A stretch of DNA of 23,363 nt from an uncultured Bacteroidales bacterium. GTDB taxonomy: Bacteria > Bacteroidota > Bacteroidia > Bacteroidales > UBA4417. The stretch lies in the NCBI GenBank assembly GCA_937965665.1, contig CALCJE010000247.1, positions 1 to 23,363 of the forward strand. The letters are read 5' to 3'. The translations under genes and the position numbers were made by a program. The notes beneath the pieces are model-generated. The model saw nothing but the letters and a program-made list of their open reading frames with translations, was not told the DNA's origin and did no database searches. This document shows positions 8,115-15,563 of this stretch, piece by piece; position 1 is the stretch's first letter, and every line of letters begins with the position of its first letter.

Positions 8115-8540
8115 CTATAAAAATATATCGTTAGGTTTGTTTAAAACACTCCAATACAGTTCAATCTGTTTGGCCACTTCAATAAATTTTTCGAAATCAA
8201 CAGGCTTTTGGATGTATGAGTTCGCGCCCAGTTCATACGATGTTTTCACATCACCCGATTCGGAAGAAGTTGTGAGCACCACCACAGGAATTGTTTTAAA
8301 GACCGGGTGTTTCTTGATTACTTCAAGCACTTCCAGCCCATTTATTTTGGGCAATTTTAAATCGAGTAAAATCACCACGGGAACGGCATCGCCTTTTTCC
8401 CATTTTTCGATGTATGCAAGTGCTTCTTCGCCGTCGCGCGCTATCTCGATCGGGTTAGTGAGTTTGCGCGAAGCAAAGGCGCGCAGCGTCAGATCCAGGT
8501 CAACCGGATTATCTTCAACTAGTAAAATTGGCTGGTTCAT
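8115..8540 (-). CDS. Single-domain response regulator (CheY/Rcp1-like)
   Basis: This 141-residue protein is one receiver domain with no output domain. The acid pair Glu9-Asp10 (LLVEDNPVD), phospho-acceptor Asp60 (VILLDLKLP), Thr90 (VVVLTTSS) and Lys112 (YIQKPVD) are all present, so it should be phosphorylated normally. The extended loop before the Asp (WEKGDAVPVVILLD) and the ELYWSVLN tail are typical of the Rcp1-like receivers that pair with PAS-rich or phytochrome-type kinases. It starts 10 bp after the stop of the 1287-residue kinase, almost certainly in one operon, making that kinase the likely phosphodonor. Without an output domain it must act by binding a partner or by passing phosphate on, for example to the REC-HPt protein at 15564-16331 or the REC domains of the downstream kinase. 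That link is inference. Confidence 0.95.
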   Translation of the reverse strand: MNQPILLVEDNPVDLDLTLRAFASRKLTNPIEIARDGEEALAYIEKWEKGDAVPVVILLDLKLPKINGLEVLEVIKKHPVFKTIPVVVLTTSSESGDVKTSYELGANSYIQKPVDFEKFIEVAKQIELYWSVLNKPNDIFL

Positions 8541-8550
8541 ATCTTACGTT

Positions 8551-11500
8551 TTAGTTTGGTTTTCTTAATTCGAGGTAAAATGTAGCGCCTTTGCCAGGTT
8601 CGCTATTGGCCCATACACGCCCGTTCATGCGTTGCATAGCTTTGCTTACCATCGCCAGGCCAATGCCGGTTCCGGGATAATCTTCGGCGCGGTGCAGCCG
8701 TTGGAAAATTTCGAATATGCGGTGTTGGTATTTCATATCAAAACCCACGCCGTTGTCGCTAACCTCAATTACCCAGGAACCGGGGGTTTCATTCATGCTT
8801 ACCCGTATAGCCGGCTTGTCAGCCGACCGGGTAAATTTAATGGCATTACCAATGAGATTGCGCAGGGCTATTTGAATTCCTCCTGAATCGGCAAAAACTG
8901 ATATATCGGGCACATCATTTTCAATCCTGAAGTTCTGTACTAACAGGTCATCCTGGTTTATTTTCAATATCGAATCGACTATCTGCCTGATATTGACCAG
9001 TTCGCTCCGCAGCTGACTTCTTTCGAGCCGCGAATACTGAAGCAGGTCCTCAATCAGCTGGTTCATTTGCATGGTCGAATTGCGGATGACGGTGATAAAA
9101 TATTGTGCTTCGTCGTTCAATTCCTTAGCATACAAATCAGAAAGCAGTTTACTGTAGCCATCAATGCCACGCAGCGGTGCTTTCAGGTCGTGCGAAACTG
9201 AGTAGGTAAAGGTTTCGAGTTCCTTCATGGCATTGGTTAATTGCTGGGTTCGCAAGGCAACTTTGTTTTCGAGCGATTGGTTCAATTTCAGGATTTCCTG
9301 TTCAGCCAGTTTTTGTTCAGTCAGGTCGCGGATAACCATGCTTGTGCGTTTGTTTCCTTCGGCATCGGTAAAAAGCACCGATGAAATTTCACATTCAAAA
9401 GGGGTACCATCTTTTTTTAAAAATGTTAGTTCTCCTCTTGCATGGCCGGTAGCTTCGCGTTCTTCAAGAAGTTTGCGTAGGCGATTGTCCGATCTATCGA
9501 CCAGGCTGTTTCGTCCGAATTCACAAATTTCCTTTTCTGTCCTGCCAAAAAGCTGGCAGGCAAAATCGTTGGCCGATAATATTTGCCCCTCAGGGGTGGT
9601 CAGCAATATGGCCACGCTGCTGTTTTCAAAAATGGAGCGGTATTTTTCTTCGCTTTCCGTAAGGGCCTTTTCTGCCAGTTTGCGTTCAGTAATATCGAGC
9701 GCAGCCGCATACAGGATAGTCCCATCGATGGATGGTGTTGCATGCCATTCAAGCCTCTTGTAATCGCCGGTTTTGGTCCGGTATCGATTGGTGAAATTTA
9801 TGGTAATGATACCACTAACTTGCCTGGCCACTTCCTGTCGTGTAGATTCAATGTCATCAGGATGAATGAAATTTTCAAAAGGCTCAGCGAGGAGCTCTGC
9901 CTTGGTAAAGCCAAGTGTTTTTTCCCAAACATCATTTATTTTCTTGAAATATCCATCCATCGAAGCGATACAAACCAAAGCCGGAACCAGTTTAAAGAAT
10001 CGTTCGAGTTCCTCCGCTGCTTGTTTGCGTTCGGTAATGTCCTGCCCCTGAGCAATGGTAGCAATAATCTGGTTCTCTTTCGAATCCAAGATGTTGGCCG
10101 AATTCCAAAGAACAGTTCTTACAGTTTGGTCTTTTCTTTGAATTTCGATTTCAATGGATTCCCAGCGTTCGCCCGAGGTGGTTTTTTCGATCATTTGCAA
10201 CGAGGTCTGAATCTTTGCTTTGGGGAATAGAACATCTATTTCCCTTCCCAGGACTTCGGTGGCCGCGTAGCCGCTTAATTTTTCGAAAGCACGGTTAAAG
10301 CGTGTAATCCGATACGAGTTGTCCCATACAATAATAGGAGCATTCGCATAATTAAACAGGTTTTCGAGATATTCATTGGTTTCGTGTAATTTTTGTTCTG
10401 CAATTATTTTTTCGGTAACATCGTTCGATAAAACAAGTCTTACTGCACGGCCTTCATATTCAATCTGGTGCGAAATTATTTCAACAAAAATCAGGTTGCC
10501 GTTTTTCTTGACATGCCGTCCCAGGCCACTCCATTGGTTCGTATGCTGCAACTCGGCAAGGTCTTTTTCTAAGTCGAGAATATCTTCTGGCAGCCGAATA
10601 TCCTTGATGGTCATGCTGAGAAATTCCTGGGCCGAATACCCATAATGCAACACAGCAGCTTCGTTCACTTCGAGGAATTTTAATGTTTGCAAGTCGAAAA
10701 TCCACATGGGAAGCGGGTTGTTCTCGAAAAGGTAGCGATATCTTTTTTCGCTTTCGATGATCCGCATTTCTGCTTCCTTCCGATTCGAAATATCCTCAAT
10801 GCTCGACCAGATAAACTTTTCATTGTTCCGTTCAATTACCAATCCCTGCAATCGCACAGGAACCAGGTGCCCGTCTTTGTGGATATATTCCTTTTCGTAG
10901 GGCCCATATCGCCCCACTTGTGCCAGTACTTTTAACTGTTCCTTTTCATTTTTCTTATATTTTTCGGGTGTAATATCCCAATAAGTCAATGCTTTAGTTT
11001 CTTCGATGGTACGACCAATAATATTCGAAAATGTGGTGTTTATATCAACCAGTTTTCCTTCGAAAGTAGTCAATGCCAGGCCGATGGCTGATTGCTCAAA
11101 AAGCATGCGGTTGTATGTTTCACTTTCAGCTAATTCTAATTCAGATTCAACCTGTTGGGTGATCACTTCGGAGAAAAGAATAATGCCTCCAATCTGGTTA
11201 TCGGTTTCGTACCAGGGTCTTATTTCCCACCGAATCCAGTCTGTCGAACCATCGGCACGTTGAAATGCGTCTCTGTTTTCGCGAATGGTTTCACCTGCCA
11301 GGCAGCGACGGTGAATTTCCTTCCAGCGTTCCGAGATTTCGGGAAATACCTCGTAATGCGACCGGCCGGTTAGCTCCTGATTCCCTAAATAATAATCAAT
11401 CAGGAATCGGTGACTGACTACAAGGTAACGCATGTTATTATCGAACATGGCAATGGATGCCGGCGAGTGTTCCACAAAAAGGCGCAGGATTTGCTCGCTT

Positions 11501-12414
11501 TTTAAAATCTTATTTTCAGCTTCTACCTGCTCAGTGATATCGTGAATGATGGAATGAAGATAATACTTCCCATCAATTTCAACTTTGCTGCTGTATATCT
11601 CCACATCACGAACCGATCCGTCGGCCCGCCGGTGTTTGAATTTGAAATAGATACGTTTCTGGCTCGCAGCTATTTCCATTACTTTTTGAAGTTCATCGGC
11701 CGGCAGCGTATTGATCTGTCCAACCGTCATCTGTATAAGTTGTGCCCGACTCCATCCATAAAATTGCTCGGCAGCATGATTGGCATCCACAATCCGATGG
11801 GTAGATGGTTCAATGAGCAACATGGTTGCCAGGTTGTTTTCGAAAATACTCCTGAAACGCTCTTCGCTTTTTCGGATCATTTCGTTCAGCTCCATGAGTT
11901 CCAGTTTCTGGTATGTCATTTCGCTGATCATCTGGGTCATATTCAGCAGAAAATCAATAGCTACGGTCACTTTTTCCCTCGAAACAACGGGTACATTTCT
12001 GAGTGCCTGCTGATATTCTTCCGGGTTAAAACCATATTTAGCACCTTGCTGCCGGAAAAAATCTTTATCAGGTTCCTCAAAAAAGAACTGGCCGGAAAAT
12101 AAGTTCGCAATGTGTTCACCCTTCACGACAATGGGCACAGCCACGTCGACCAATCCGTTTAAGCATTGATAAAAATGATATTTTTGGCCTTCGGCCATTT
12201 TATTGGCTAATACAGTATCGCTGATGGCACATTTCTTTGCTGTTTCCGGATGTACACGGTGAAACCCGGTGCATAATTGCCGCCAACCTGATTTTGAGAG
12301 GACATTTCCCTCGAGGTCGAGAATGGCTGTGACAAAACCTGTGGATTTGTTGAATCCTTCAAGTAAGGTGTCAACTTTCTCAAAATCAATTAATTTTAGA
12401 AACGTAGTTTTCAT
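8551..12414 (-). CDS. Soluble PocR-PAS(x7) sensor histidine kinase
   Basis: A 1287-residue kinase. Residues about 8-170 form a PocR-type sensor domain (LLEGFNKSTGFVTAILDLEG, later YQCLNGLVDVAVPIVVKG and LFSGQFFFEE), with Cys48, Cys62 and Cys84 at positions where such domains often carry cysteines. Seven PAS units follow, at roughly 183-300, 305-425, 430-550, 555-675, 680-800, 803-915 and 920-1040, several ending in the PAC signature DITERK. A coiled-coil linker leads to HisKA with His1075 (SVSHDLKAPLRGI), then HATPase_c with Asn1190, DNGVGF (1220-1225) and GTGIGL (1248-1253). No membrane helix is seen. PocR domains were proposed to sense simple hydrocarbon derivatives; the actual ligand here is unknown. 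The receiver gene 10 bp downstream is the likely first acceptor. The start at 12414 gives a complete PocR domain. Confidence 0.95.
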   Translation of the reverse strand: MKTTFLKLIDFEKVDTLLEGFNKSTGFVTAILDLEGNVLSKSGWRQLCTGFHRVHPETAKKCAISDTVLANKMAEGQKYHFYQCLNGLVDVAVPIVVKGEHIANLFSGQFFFEEPDKDFFRQQGAKYGFNPEEYQQALRNVPVVSREKVTVAIDFLLNMTQMISEMTYQKLELMELNEMIRKSEERFRSIFENNLATMLLIEPSTHRIVDANHAAEQFYGWSRAQLIQMTVGQINTLPADELQKVMEIAASQKRIYFKFKHRRADGSVRDVEIYSSKVEIDGKYYLHSIIHDITEQVEAENKILKSEQILRLFVEHSPASIAMFDNNMRYLVVSHRFLIDYYLGNQELTGRSHYEVFPEISERWKEIHRRCLAGETIRENRDAFQRADGSTDWIRWEIRPWYETDNQIGGIILFSEVITQQVESELELAESETYNRMLFEQSAIGLALTTFEGKLVDINTTFSNIIGRTIEETKALTYWDITPEKYKKNEKEQLKVLAQVGRYGPYEKEYIHKDGHLVPVRLQGLVIERNNEKFIWSSIEDISNRKEAEMRIIESEKRYRYLFENNPLPMWIFDLQTLKFLEVNEAAVLHYGYSAQEFLSMTIKDIRLPEDILDLEKDLAELQHTNQWSGLGRHVKKNGNLIFVEIISHQIEYEGRAVRLVLSNDVTEKIIAEQKLHETNEYLENLFNYANAPIIVWDNSYRITRFNRAFEKLSGYAATEVLGREIDVLFPKAKIQTSLQMIEKTTSGERWESIEIEIQRKDQTVRTVLWNSANILDSKENQIIATIAQGQDITERKQAAEELERFFKLVPALVCIASMDGYFKKINDVWEKTLGFTKAELLAEPFENFIHPDDIESTRQEVARQVSGIITINFTNRYRTKTGDYKRLEWHATPSIDGTILYAAALDITERKLAEKALTESEEKYRSIFENSSVAILLTTPEGQILSANDFACQLFGRTEKEICEFGRNSLVDRSDNRLRKLLEEREATGHARGELTFLKKDGTPFECEISSVLFTDAEGNKRTSMVIRDLTEQKLAEQEILKLNQSLENKVALRTQQLTNAMKELETFTYSVSHDLKAPLRGIDGYSKLLSDLYAKELNDEAQYFITVIRNSTMQMNQLIEDLLQYSRLERSQLRSELVNIRQIVDSILKINQDDLLVQNFRIENDVPDISVFADSGGIQIALRNLIGNAIKFTRSADKPAIRVSMNETPGSWVIEVSDNGVGFDMKYQHRIFEIFQRLHRAEDYPGTGIGLAMVSKAMQRMNGRVWANSEPGKGATFYLELRKPN

Positions 12415-12981
12415 GCTCTACTATTTTGCACTCCGGTTTCTCCAAATGGTTTAACTACAATCATTTCAGCACACTGATAACAAATTTATGAAAAATTGGG
12501 TAGGATTTCTGGTTAAAGTAAAGTGTAATAAAAATTCATGATTCGTACAAGTTTATATGTGTAAATAAGTAATCATAGCTGTTTCCTCCATACACCATAC
12601 AATGCCCGGTTATATTTATAAAAGTACTTATAATTTGCTTGTAACCGGATTGAAAGTAAGCAAAATTTATGTGCTGTTCAGGGATTTATCGAAAAGTACC
12701 TGTCTTCATAAACTAATTCTTTCCGTTTAACACTATAAAACCAATATACTCCGCAACATAATGTAAAAGAACGCACTTACTTCACCGGGGGGATATACAA
12801 AGTTGCTTGTTAATTTACCGGTTCTGCTTCCGGCAGCTCTGCAACGTAAAACTGGTATTTAAATCAGCCACTTGTATGCTTCTTTTTTAGCTGGCATTAG
12901 TTAGCGGCATAATGTGCAAGACCCGGTAAGTTTGAATAAGCCATTTCCTTTTGTATATGCTTAACCAGGATCTGAAGCCGG
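12415..12981. other. Intergenic region upstream of the PocR kinase
   Basis: About 567 bp with no convincing gene on either strand. It is AT-rich and contains a candidate -7 element for the kinase and half of a 10-bp inverted repeat that reaches the end of the PH-like gene (both listed separately). The length allows for a regulatory leader, but I see no recognisable riboswitch or RNA. Confidence 0.55.
12481..12488 (-). promoter_or_regulatory. Candidate -7 element for the PocR kinase operon
   Basis: The minus strand reads TAAATTTG, a full match to TAnnTTTG, about 67 bp before the kinase ATG. No -33 TTTG is visible at 17-23 bp, so this may be a chance match in AT-rich DNA. Confidence 0.3.
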
Positions 12982-12991
12982 TTACCGGGTC
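12920..12991. repeat. 10-bp inverted repeat around the stop codon of the PH-like gene
   Basis: GACCCGGTAA at 12920-12929 is the exact reverse complement of TTACCGGGTC at 12982-12991, separated by 52 bp. The right arm contains the last codons and stop (CGG TAA) of the PH-like gene. A transcript of that gene could fold into a stem that closes over its stop codon. There is no T tract after it, so it is not a standard terminator. Confidence 0.6.
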
Positions 12992-13284
12992 GTGGGCTCC
13001 TCATTTATTCTTGCCAGTATCAGGTTTTTCATGCGAATCACCTGGTTTTTCCTGAATCCATGCGCCCTAATATCTCCTTCGCCCGTTGTGCTGATTACAA
13101 TTGATGAATAACCGATAAAAGGGCAGGTAATATCAACTGACGAAATTCGGGTATAGGGTACGGTTGTTTCGCTGCCGCTGAAAAGTCCGGGAATTTTTAA
13201 GGTTACACCATGCTGGTCGATGATAATTTCAGCAGGAAAAACTTTATTGCCTGCCGTTAGTCTTGATGCTAGAAATGTTTCCAT
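12982..13284 (-). CDS. Small bacterial PH-like domain protein
   Basis: From ATG at 13284 the product is 100 residues beginning METFLASRLTAGNKVFPAE. The body fits a single small PH-like (bPH/YdbT-type) beta domain: strands at IIIDQHGVTLKIPG, ETTVPYTRISSVDI and YSSIVISTTGEGDIRAHGF, then one C-terminal helix (RKNQVIRMKNLILARINEE). Such domains in bacteria bind membranes or partner proteins, but specific roles are rarely known. The frame stays open upstream to a TTG at 13341, but that codon lies inside the promoter (-7 box 13329-13336), so a transcript could not include it; this decides the shorter start. No signal peptide or transmembrane helix. It appears to be transcribed alone, 567 bp before the PocR kinase. 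Confidence 0.75.
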   Translation of the reverse strand: METFLASRLTAGNKVFPAEIIIDQHGVTLKIPGLFSGSETTVPYTRISSVDITCPFIGYSSIVISTTGEGDIRAHGFRKNQVIRMKNLILARINEEPTTR

Positions 13285-13328
13285 AATTATAATTTTAAAC
13301 CTGACAGCAAATAAATTGAGTAGCTTCC

Positions 13329-13359
13329 CAAAATTAAGCAATGTTTGAGAAGTATCAAA
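13329..13359 (-). promoter_or_regulatory. Bacteroidota-type promoter of the PH-like gene
   Basis: On the minus strand, TTTG (13359-13356), an exact 19-bp spacer and TAATTTTG (13336-13329) give the full consensus TTTG-N19-TAnnTTTG. Transcription should begin near 13322, leaving a leader of roughly 38 nt before the ATG at 13284. Confidence 0.8.
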
Positions 13360-13569
13360 AAAGCAACTGTATATAGTTTTGAAGCCCGACGTTTATTTTC
13401 ATCATATTTTTACTGTTTGGCCTGGTGCGGATTCAGGAATAATTAAGTTTTTCTTTTTCATTCTGGCGATTGTATTCCGGATTGCAGTGTGGTTAAAATA
13501 TCTGTATCTGAAATATGGTGTTAATGAATTTACTTAAAAACATAAGGCTATATTGACAATGTGATTTTT

Positions 13570-13577
13570 TAATTTTG
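13570..13577 (+). promoter_or_regulatory. Candidate -7 element for the reductase-rlmN operon
   Basis: TAATTTTG matches TAnnTTTG fully, about 180 bp before the ATG at 13757. No TTTG lies at the usual spacing upstream; only TTG at 13553-13555, too close. Nothing better is seen nearer the gene. Confidence 0.3.
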
Positions 13578-13756
13578 GGTAAAGTACTACTGCTCAATAC
13601 ATTTGAGTTTCATTACTAAAAAAAGCTGAGAAATAAATAAAGCACCCCGGCAGATTAATTATTTATTATGAAACGAATAAATTTTATAAAAATAATCAGT
13701 GAACCAATTCAGTGTTTGTTCGTTTAATATTTGAAAAAAATACTTAAACATTTATA

Positions 13757-14431
13757 ATGAGCACTGTTGAAGCAAAACCGAATGTAAAATTCAAATCAGT
13801 TACTATAACTTCGAATATAGAGATATCTCCCAACGTTTTTTTGTTGTCATTTGAGCGTGATTTTGATTTCAGGGCAGGGCAGGTGCTTGGCCTGGCCATG
13901 GCACCTACCGATGATGCGCGGCTATATAGCATTGCAAGCGGCGAGAAAGATTCCCATATCGACATCCTCTATAACATAAAGCCGGGAGGCAAACTTACTC
14001 CCAGCCTGGCCGAACTGAAACCTTCCGACACCCTTTATATTACTGTTCCCTTTGGTTCGTATGCCGGGGGGCATGAGCCGGCTTACTGGATTGCAGCCGG
14101 TACCGGTATAGCGCCATTTTACAGCATGTATCGCTCGGGCATGGGTGGCAATAAAACGTTTATTCACGGGTCGAGAACACTGGATGCTTTTTATTTCAGC
14201 CAAAAACTGATGGCTGATTTTGGCCCGCGCTACATCCGGTGCTGTTCACAGCAGGAAGGTGATGGAGTATATCATGGACGGGTAACCAGTTACCTTGAGG
14301 AAATGATTGACCTTCCAATGGATCAAAAGTATTATCTTTGCGGCAGTGCCGAAATGGTTGTTGAATGCAGGGAGATTTTACTTGGTAAAGGAATAGCGTT
14401 CAGCAACATAGTAGCCGAAATCTACTTCTGA
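13757..14431 (+). CDS. Ferredoxin-NADP reductase-like flavoprotein
   Basis: A 224-residue FAD/NAD(P)-binding oxidoreductase of the FNR superfamily. The N-terminal beta-barrel half carries the flavin motif RLYSIAS (55-61) and a second flavin contact near GGKLTPSL (77-84). The C-terminal half has the pyridine-nucleotide motif GTGIAPF (115-121), IHGSR (136-140), YLCGSAEMV (193-201) and a terminal EIYF whose last aromatic would stack on the flavin. There is no iron-sulfur or ferredoxin domain, so it must pass electrons between NAD(P)H and a separate carrier such as flavodoxin or ferredoxin. It is cytoplasmic, with no signal peptide. Its TGA is only 6 bp before the rlmN ATG, so the two are almost surely co-transcribed. 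It could also be a general flavodoxin reductase. Confidence 0.9.
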   Translation: MSTVEAKPNVKFKSVTITSNIEISPNVFLLSFERDFDFRAGQVLGLAMAPTDDARLYSIASGEKDSHIDILYNIKPGGKLTPSLAELKPSDTLYITVPFGSYAGGHEPAYWIAAGTGIAPFYSMYRSGMGGNKTFIHGSRTLDAFYFSQKLMADFGPRYIRCCSQQEGDGVYHGRVTSYLEEMIDLPMDQKYYLCGSAEMVVECREILLGKGIAFSNIVAEIYF

Positions 14432-14437
14432 AATTAA

Positions 14438-15499
14438 ATGCTGGTCCCTGACAACTTAGCCCCGAAAGAACTTCTGCTGGGCAAAACCCTTACAGATCTG
14501 AAACTGGTAGCCGAAAAACTAAACCTTCCGGGTTTTGTAGCTACTCAGCTTGCCAACTGGCTGTATAAAACGGATATTCAGTCGTTCGACGAAATGACGA
14601 ATATTTCGAAAAAAGTACGCGCCCTGCTGGCGGAGCATTACGATCTGGGCGTGGTAGCGCCTGTAAAAGTTCAGGAATCGGCCGACGGTACCAGGAAATA
14701 CCTTTTCCTGGTAAGCAGCCATAAGTTTATCGAAACAGCCTTTATACCCGACCAGAAACGCAACACACTTTGTGTTTCGTCGCAGGTGGGTTGTAAAATG
14801 GGTTGTCTCTTTTGTGCTACCGGGCGGCAAGGTTTCCAGGCACAACTTTCGGCCGGGCAAATTCTTAACCAGCTGCGGAGCCTTCCCGAAAGGTCAACCA
14901 TCACAAACATTGTATTTATGGGAATGGGTGAGCCTTTCGATAATGCCGAACAGGTAATGAAAGCCCAGGAAATATTAACAGCCGATTATGGTTTCGAACT
15001 CAGCAGCCGGAAAATAACAGTATCTACCATAGGCATTGTGCCTGCCATGGAAATTTTCCTTCGCGAAAGCAAGTGTAACCTGGCCGTTAGCCTGCATTCG
15101 CCCTTCGACGATGAACGCCGCCGCTTAATGCCCATTCAGCACGTTTATCCTATTAAGGAAGTGATTGACAGTATAAACCGTTCCGATCCGGGGAAATACA
15201 GGCGTATTTCGATTGAGTATATCGTGTTTGGAGGTTTAAACGATACCCCGAAGCATGTGAAAGAACTTGCCAGGTTGTTGAATAAAACACGTTGCCGTAT
15301 CAACCTGATTCGTTTTCACCCGGTACCTCACGTGCCTTTGCCTCCTACCGACGAAGCCAGGTTACTCGAATTTCAAAGGGGGTTAATAGACAAAGGAATT
15401 GTTACAACCATCAGGGCTTCACGCGGGCTCGATATTGATGCAGCATGCGGTTTGTTATCGACAAAAGCCCTGGTGCAACGCGAAAACACAGATTTTTAA
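14438..15499 (+). CDS. rlmN: Dual-specificity 23S rRNA / tRNA adenine C2-methyltransferase RlmN
   Basis: RlmN is a radical-SAM enzyme that methylates C2 of A2503 in 23S rRNA and A37 in some tRNAs. This 353-residue protein has the family cluster motif CxxxCxxC at Cys119, Cys123 and Cys126 (CKMGCLFCATGRQGF) and the C-terminal catalytic Cys337 (GLDIDAACG), which carries the methyl in the mechanism. MGMGEPFDN (161-169), the SAM-binding GEP motif, and SLHSPFDDERRRLMP also match the family. An N-terminal helical accessory domain (1-100) is present, as expected. Length is normal (about 340-390). It follows the FNR-like gene by 6 bp, which suggests coupled expression. The Cfr resistance enzyme is the nearest alternative, but this full-length accessory domain and housekeeping setting favour RlmN. 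Confidence 0.96.
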   Translation: MLVPDNLAPKELLLGKTLTDLKLVAEKLNLPGFVATQLANWLYKTDIQSFDEMTNISKKVRALLAEHYDLGVVAPVKVQESADGTRKYLFLVSSHKFIETAFIPDQKRNTLCVSSQVGCKMGCLFCATGRQGFQAQLSAGQILNQLRSLPERSTITNIVFMGMGEPFDNAEQVMKAQEILTADYGFELSSRKITVSTIGIVPAMEIFLRESKCNLAVSLHSPFDDERRRLMPIQHVYPIKEVIDSINRSDPGKYRRISIEYIVFGGLNDTPKHVKELARLLNKTRCRINLIRFHPVPHVPLPPTDEARLLEFQRGLIDKGIVTTIRASRGLDIDAACGLLSTKALVQRENTDF

Positions 15500-15507
15500 C
15501 TTCAGAT

Positions 15508-15538
15508 GTATTTCATACTGAAATACTTGTTACTTTTG
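15508..15538 (+). promoter_or_regulatory. Promoter of the REC-HPt gene with an inverted repeat (candidate operator)
   Basis: TACTTTTG (15531-15538) matches the -7 consensus and lies 25 bp before the ATG at 15564. Just upstream, GTATTTCA-TAC-TGAAATAC (15508-15526) is a perfect 8-bp inverted repeat with a 3-base centre covering the place of the -33 box. It could be a repressor or activator site, or the 3' hairpin of the rlmN transcript, though no clean T tract follows directly. Confidence 0.5.
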
Positions 15539-15563
15539 TTGTACTAAATAACAGTTCTGCCTG

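Larger units (their letters stand above)
13285..13756. other. Divergent intergenic region between the PH-like gene and the flavoprotein gene
   Basis: About 470 AT-rich bp. It holds a strong minus-strand promoter for the PH-like gene and a perfect plus-strand TAATTTTG (13570-13577) that may serve the reductase-rlmN operon. No further gene or RNA is visible. Confidence 0.6.

Noticed and set aside
13285..13341. Longer TTG start for the PH-like protein
   Set aside because: The TTG falls inside the promoter (-7 box 13329-13336), and the ATG at 13284 gives a compact domain.
14438..15499. Cfr-type resistance methyltransferase instead of RlmN
   Set aside because: Full N-terminal accessory domain, normal length and housekeeping context fit RlmN better; no resistance or mobile genes are nearby.
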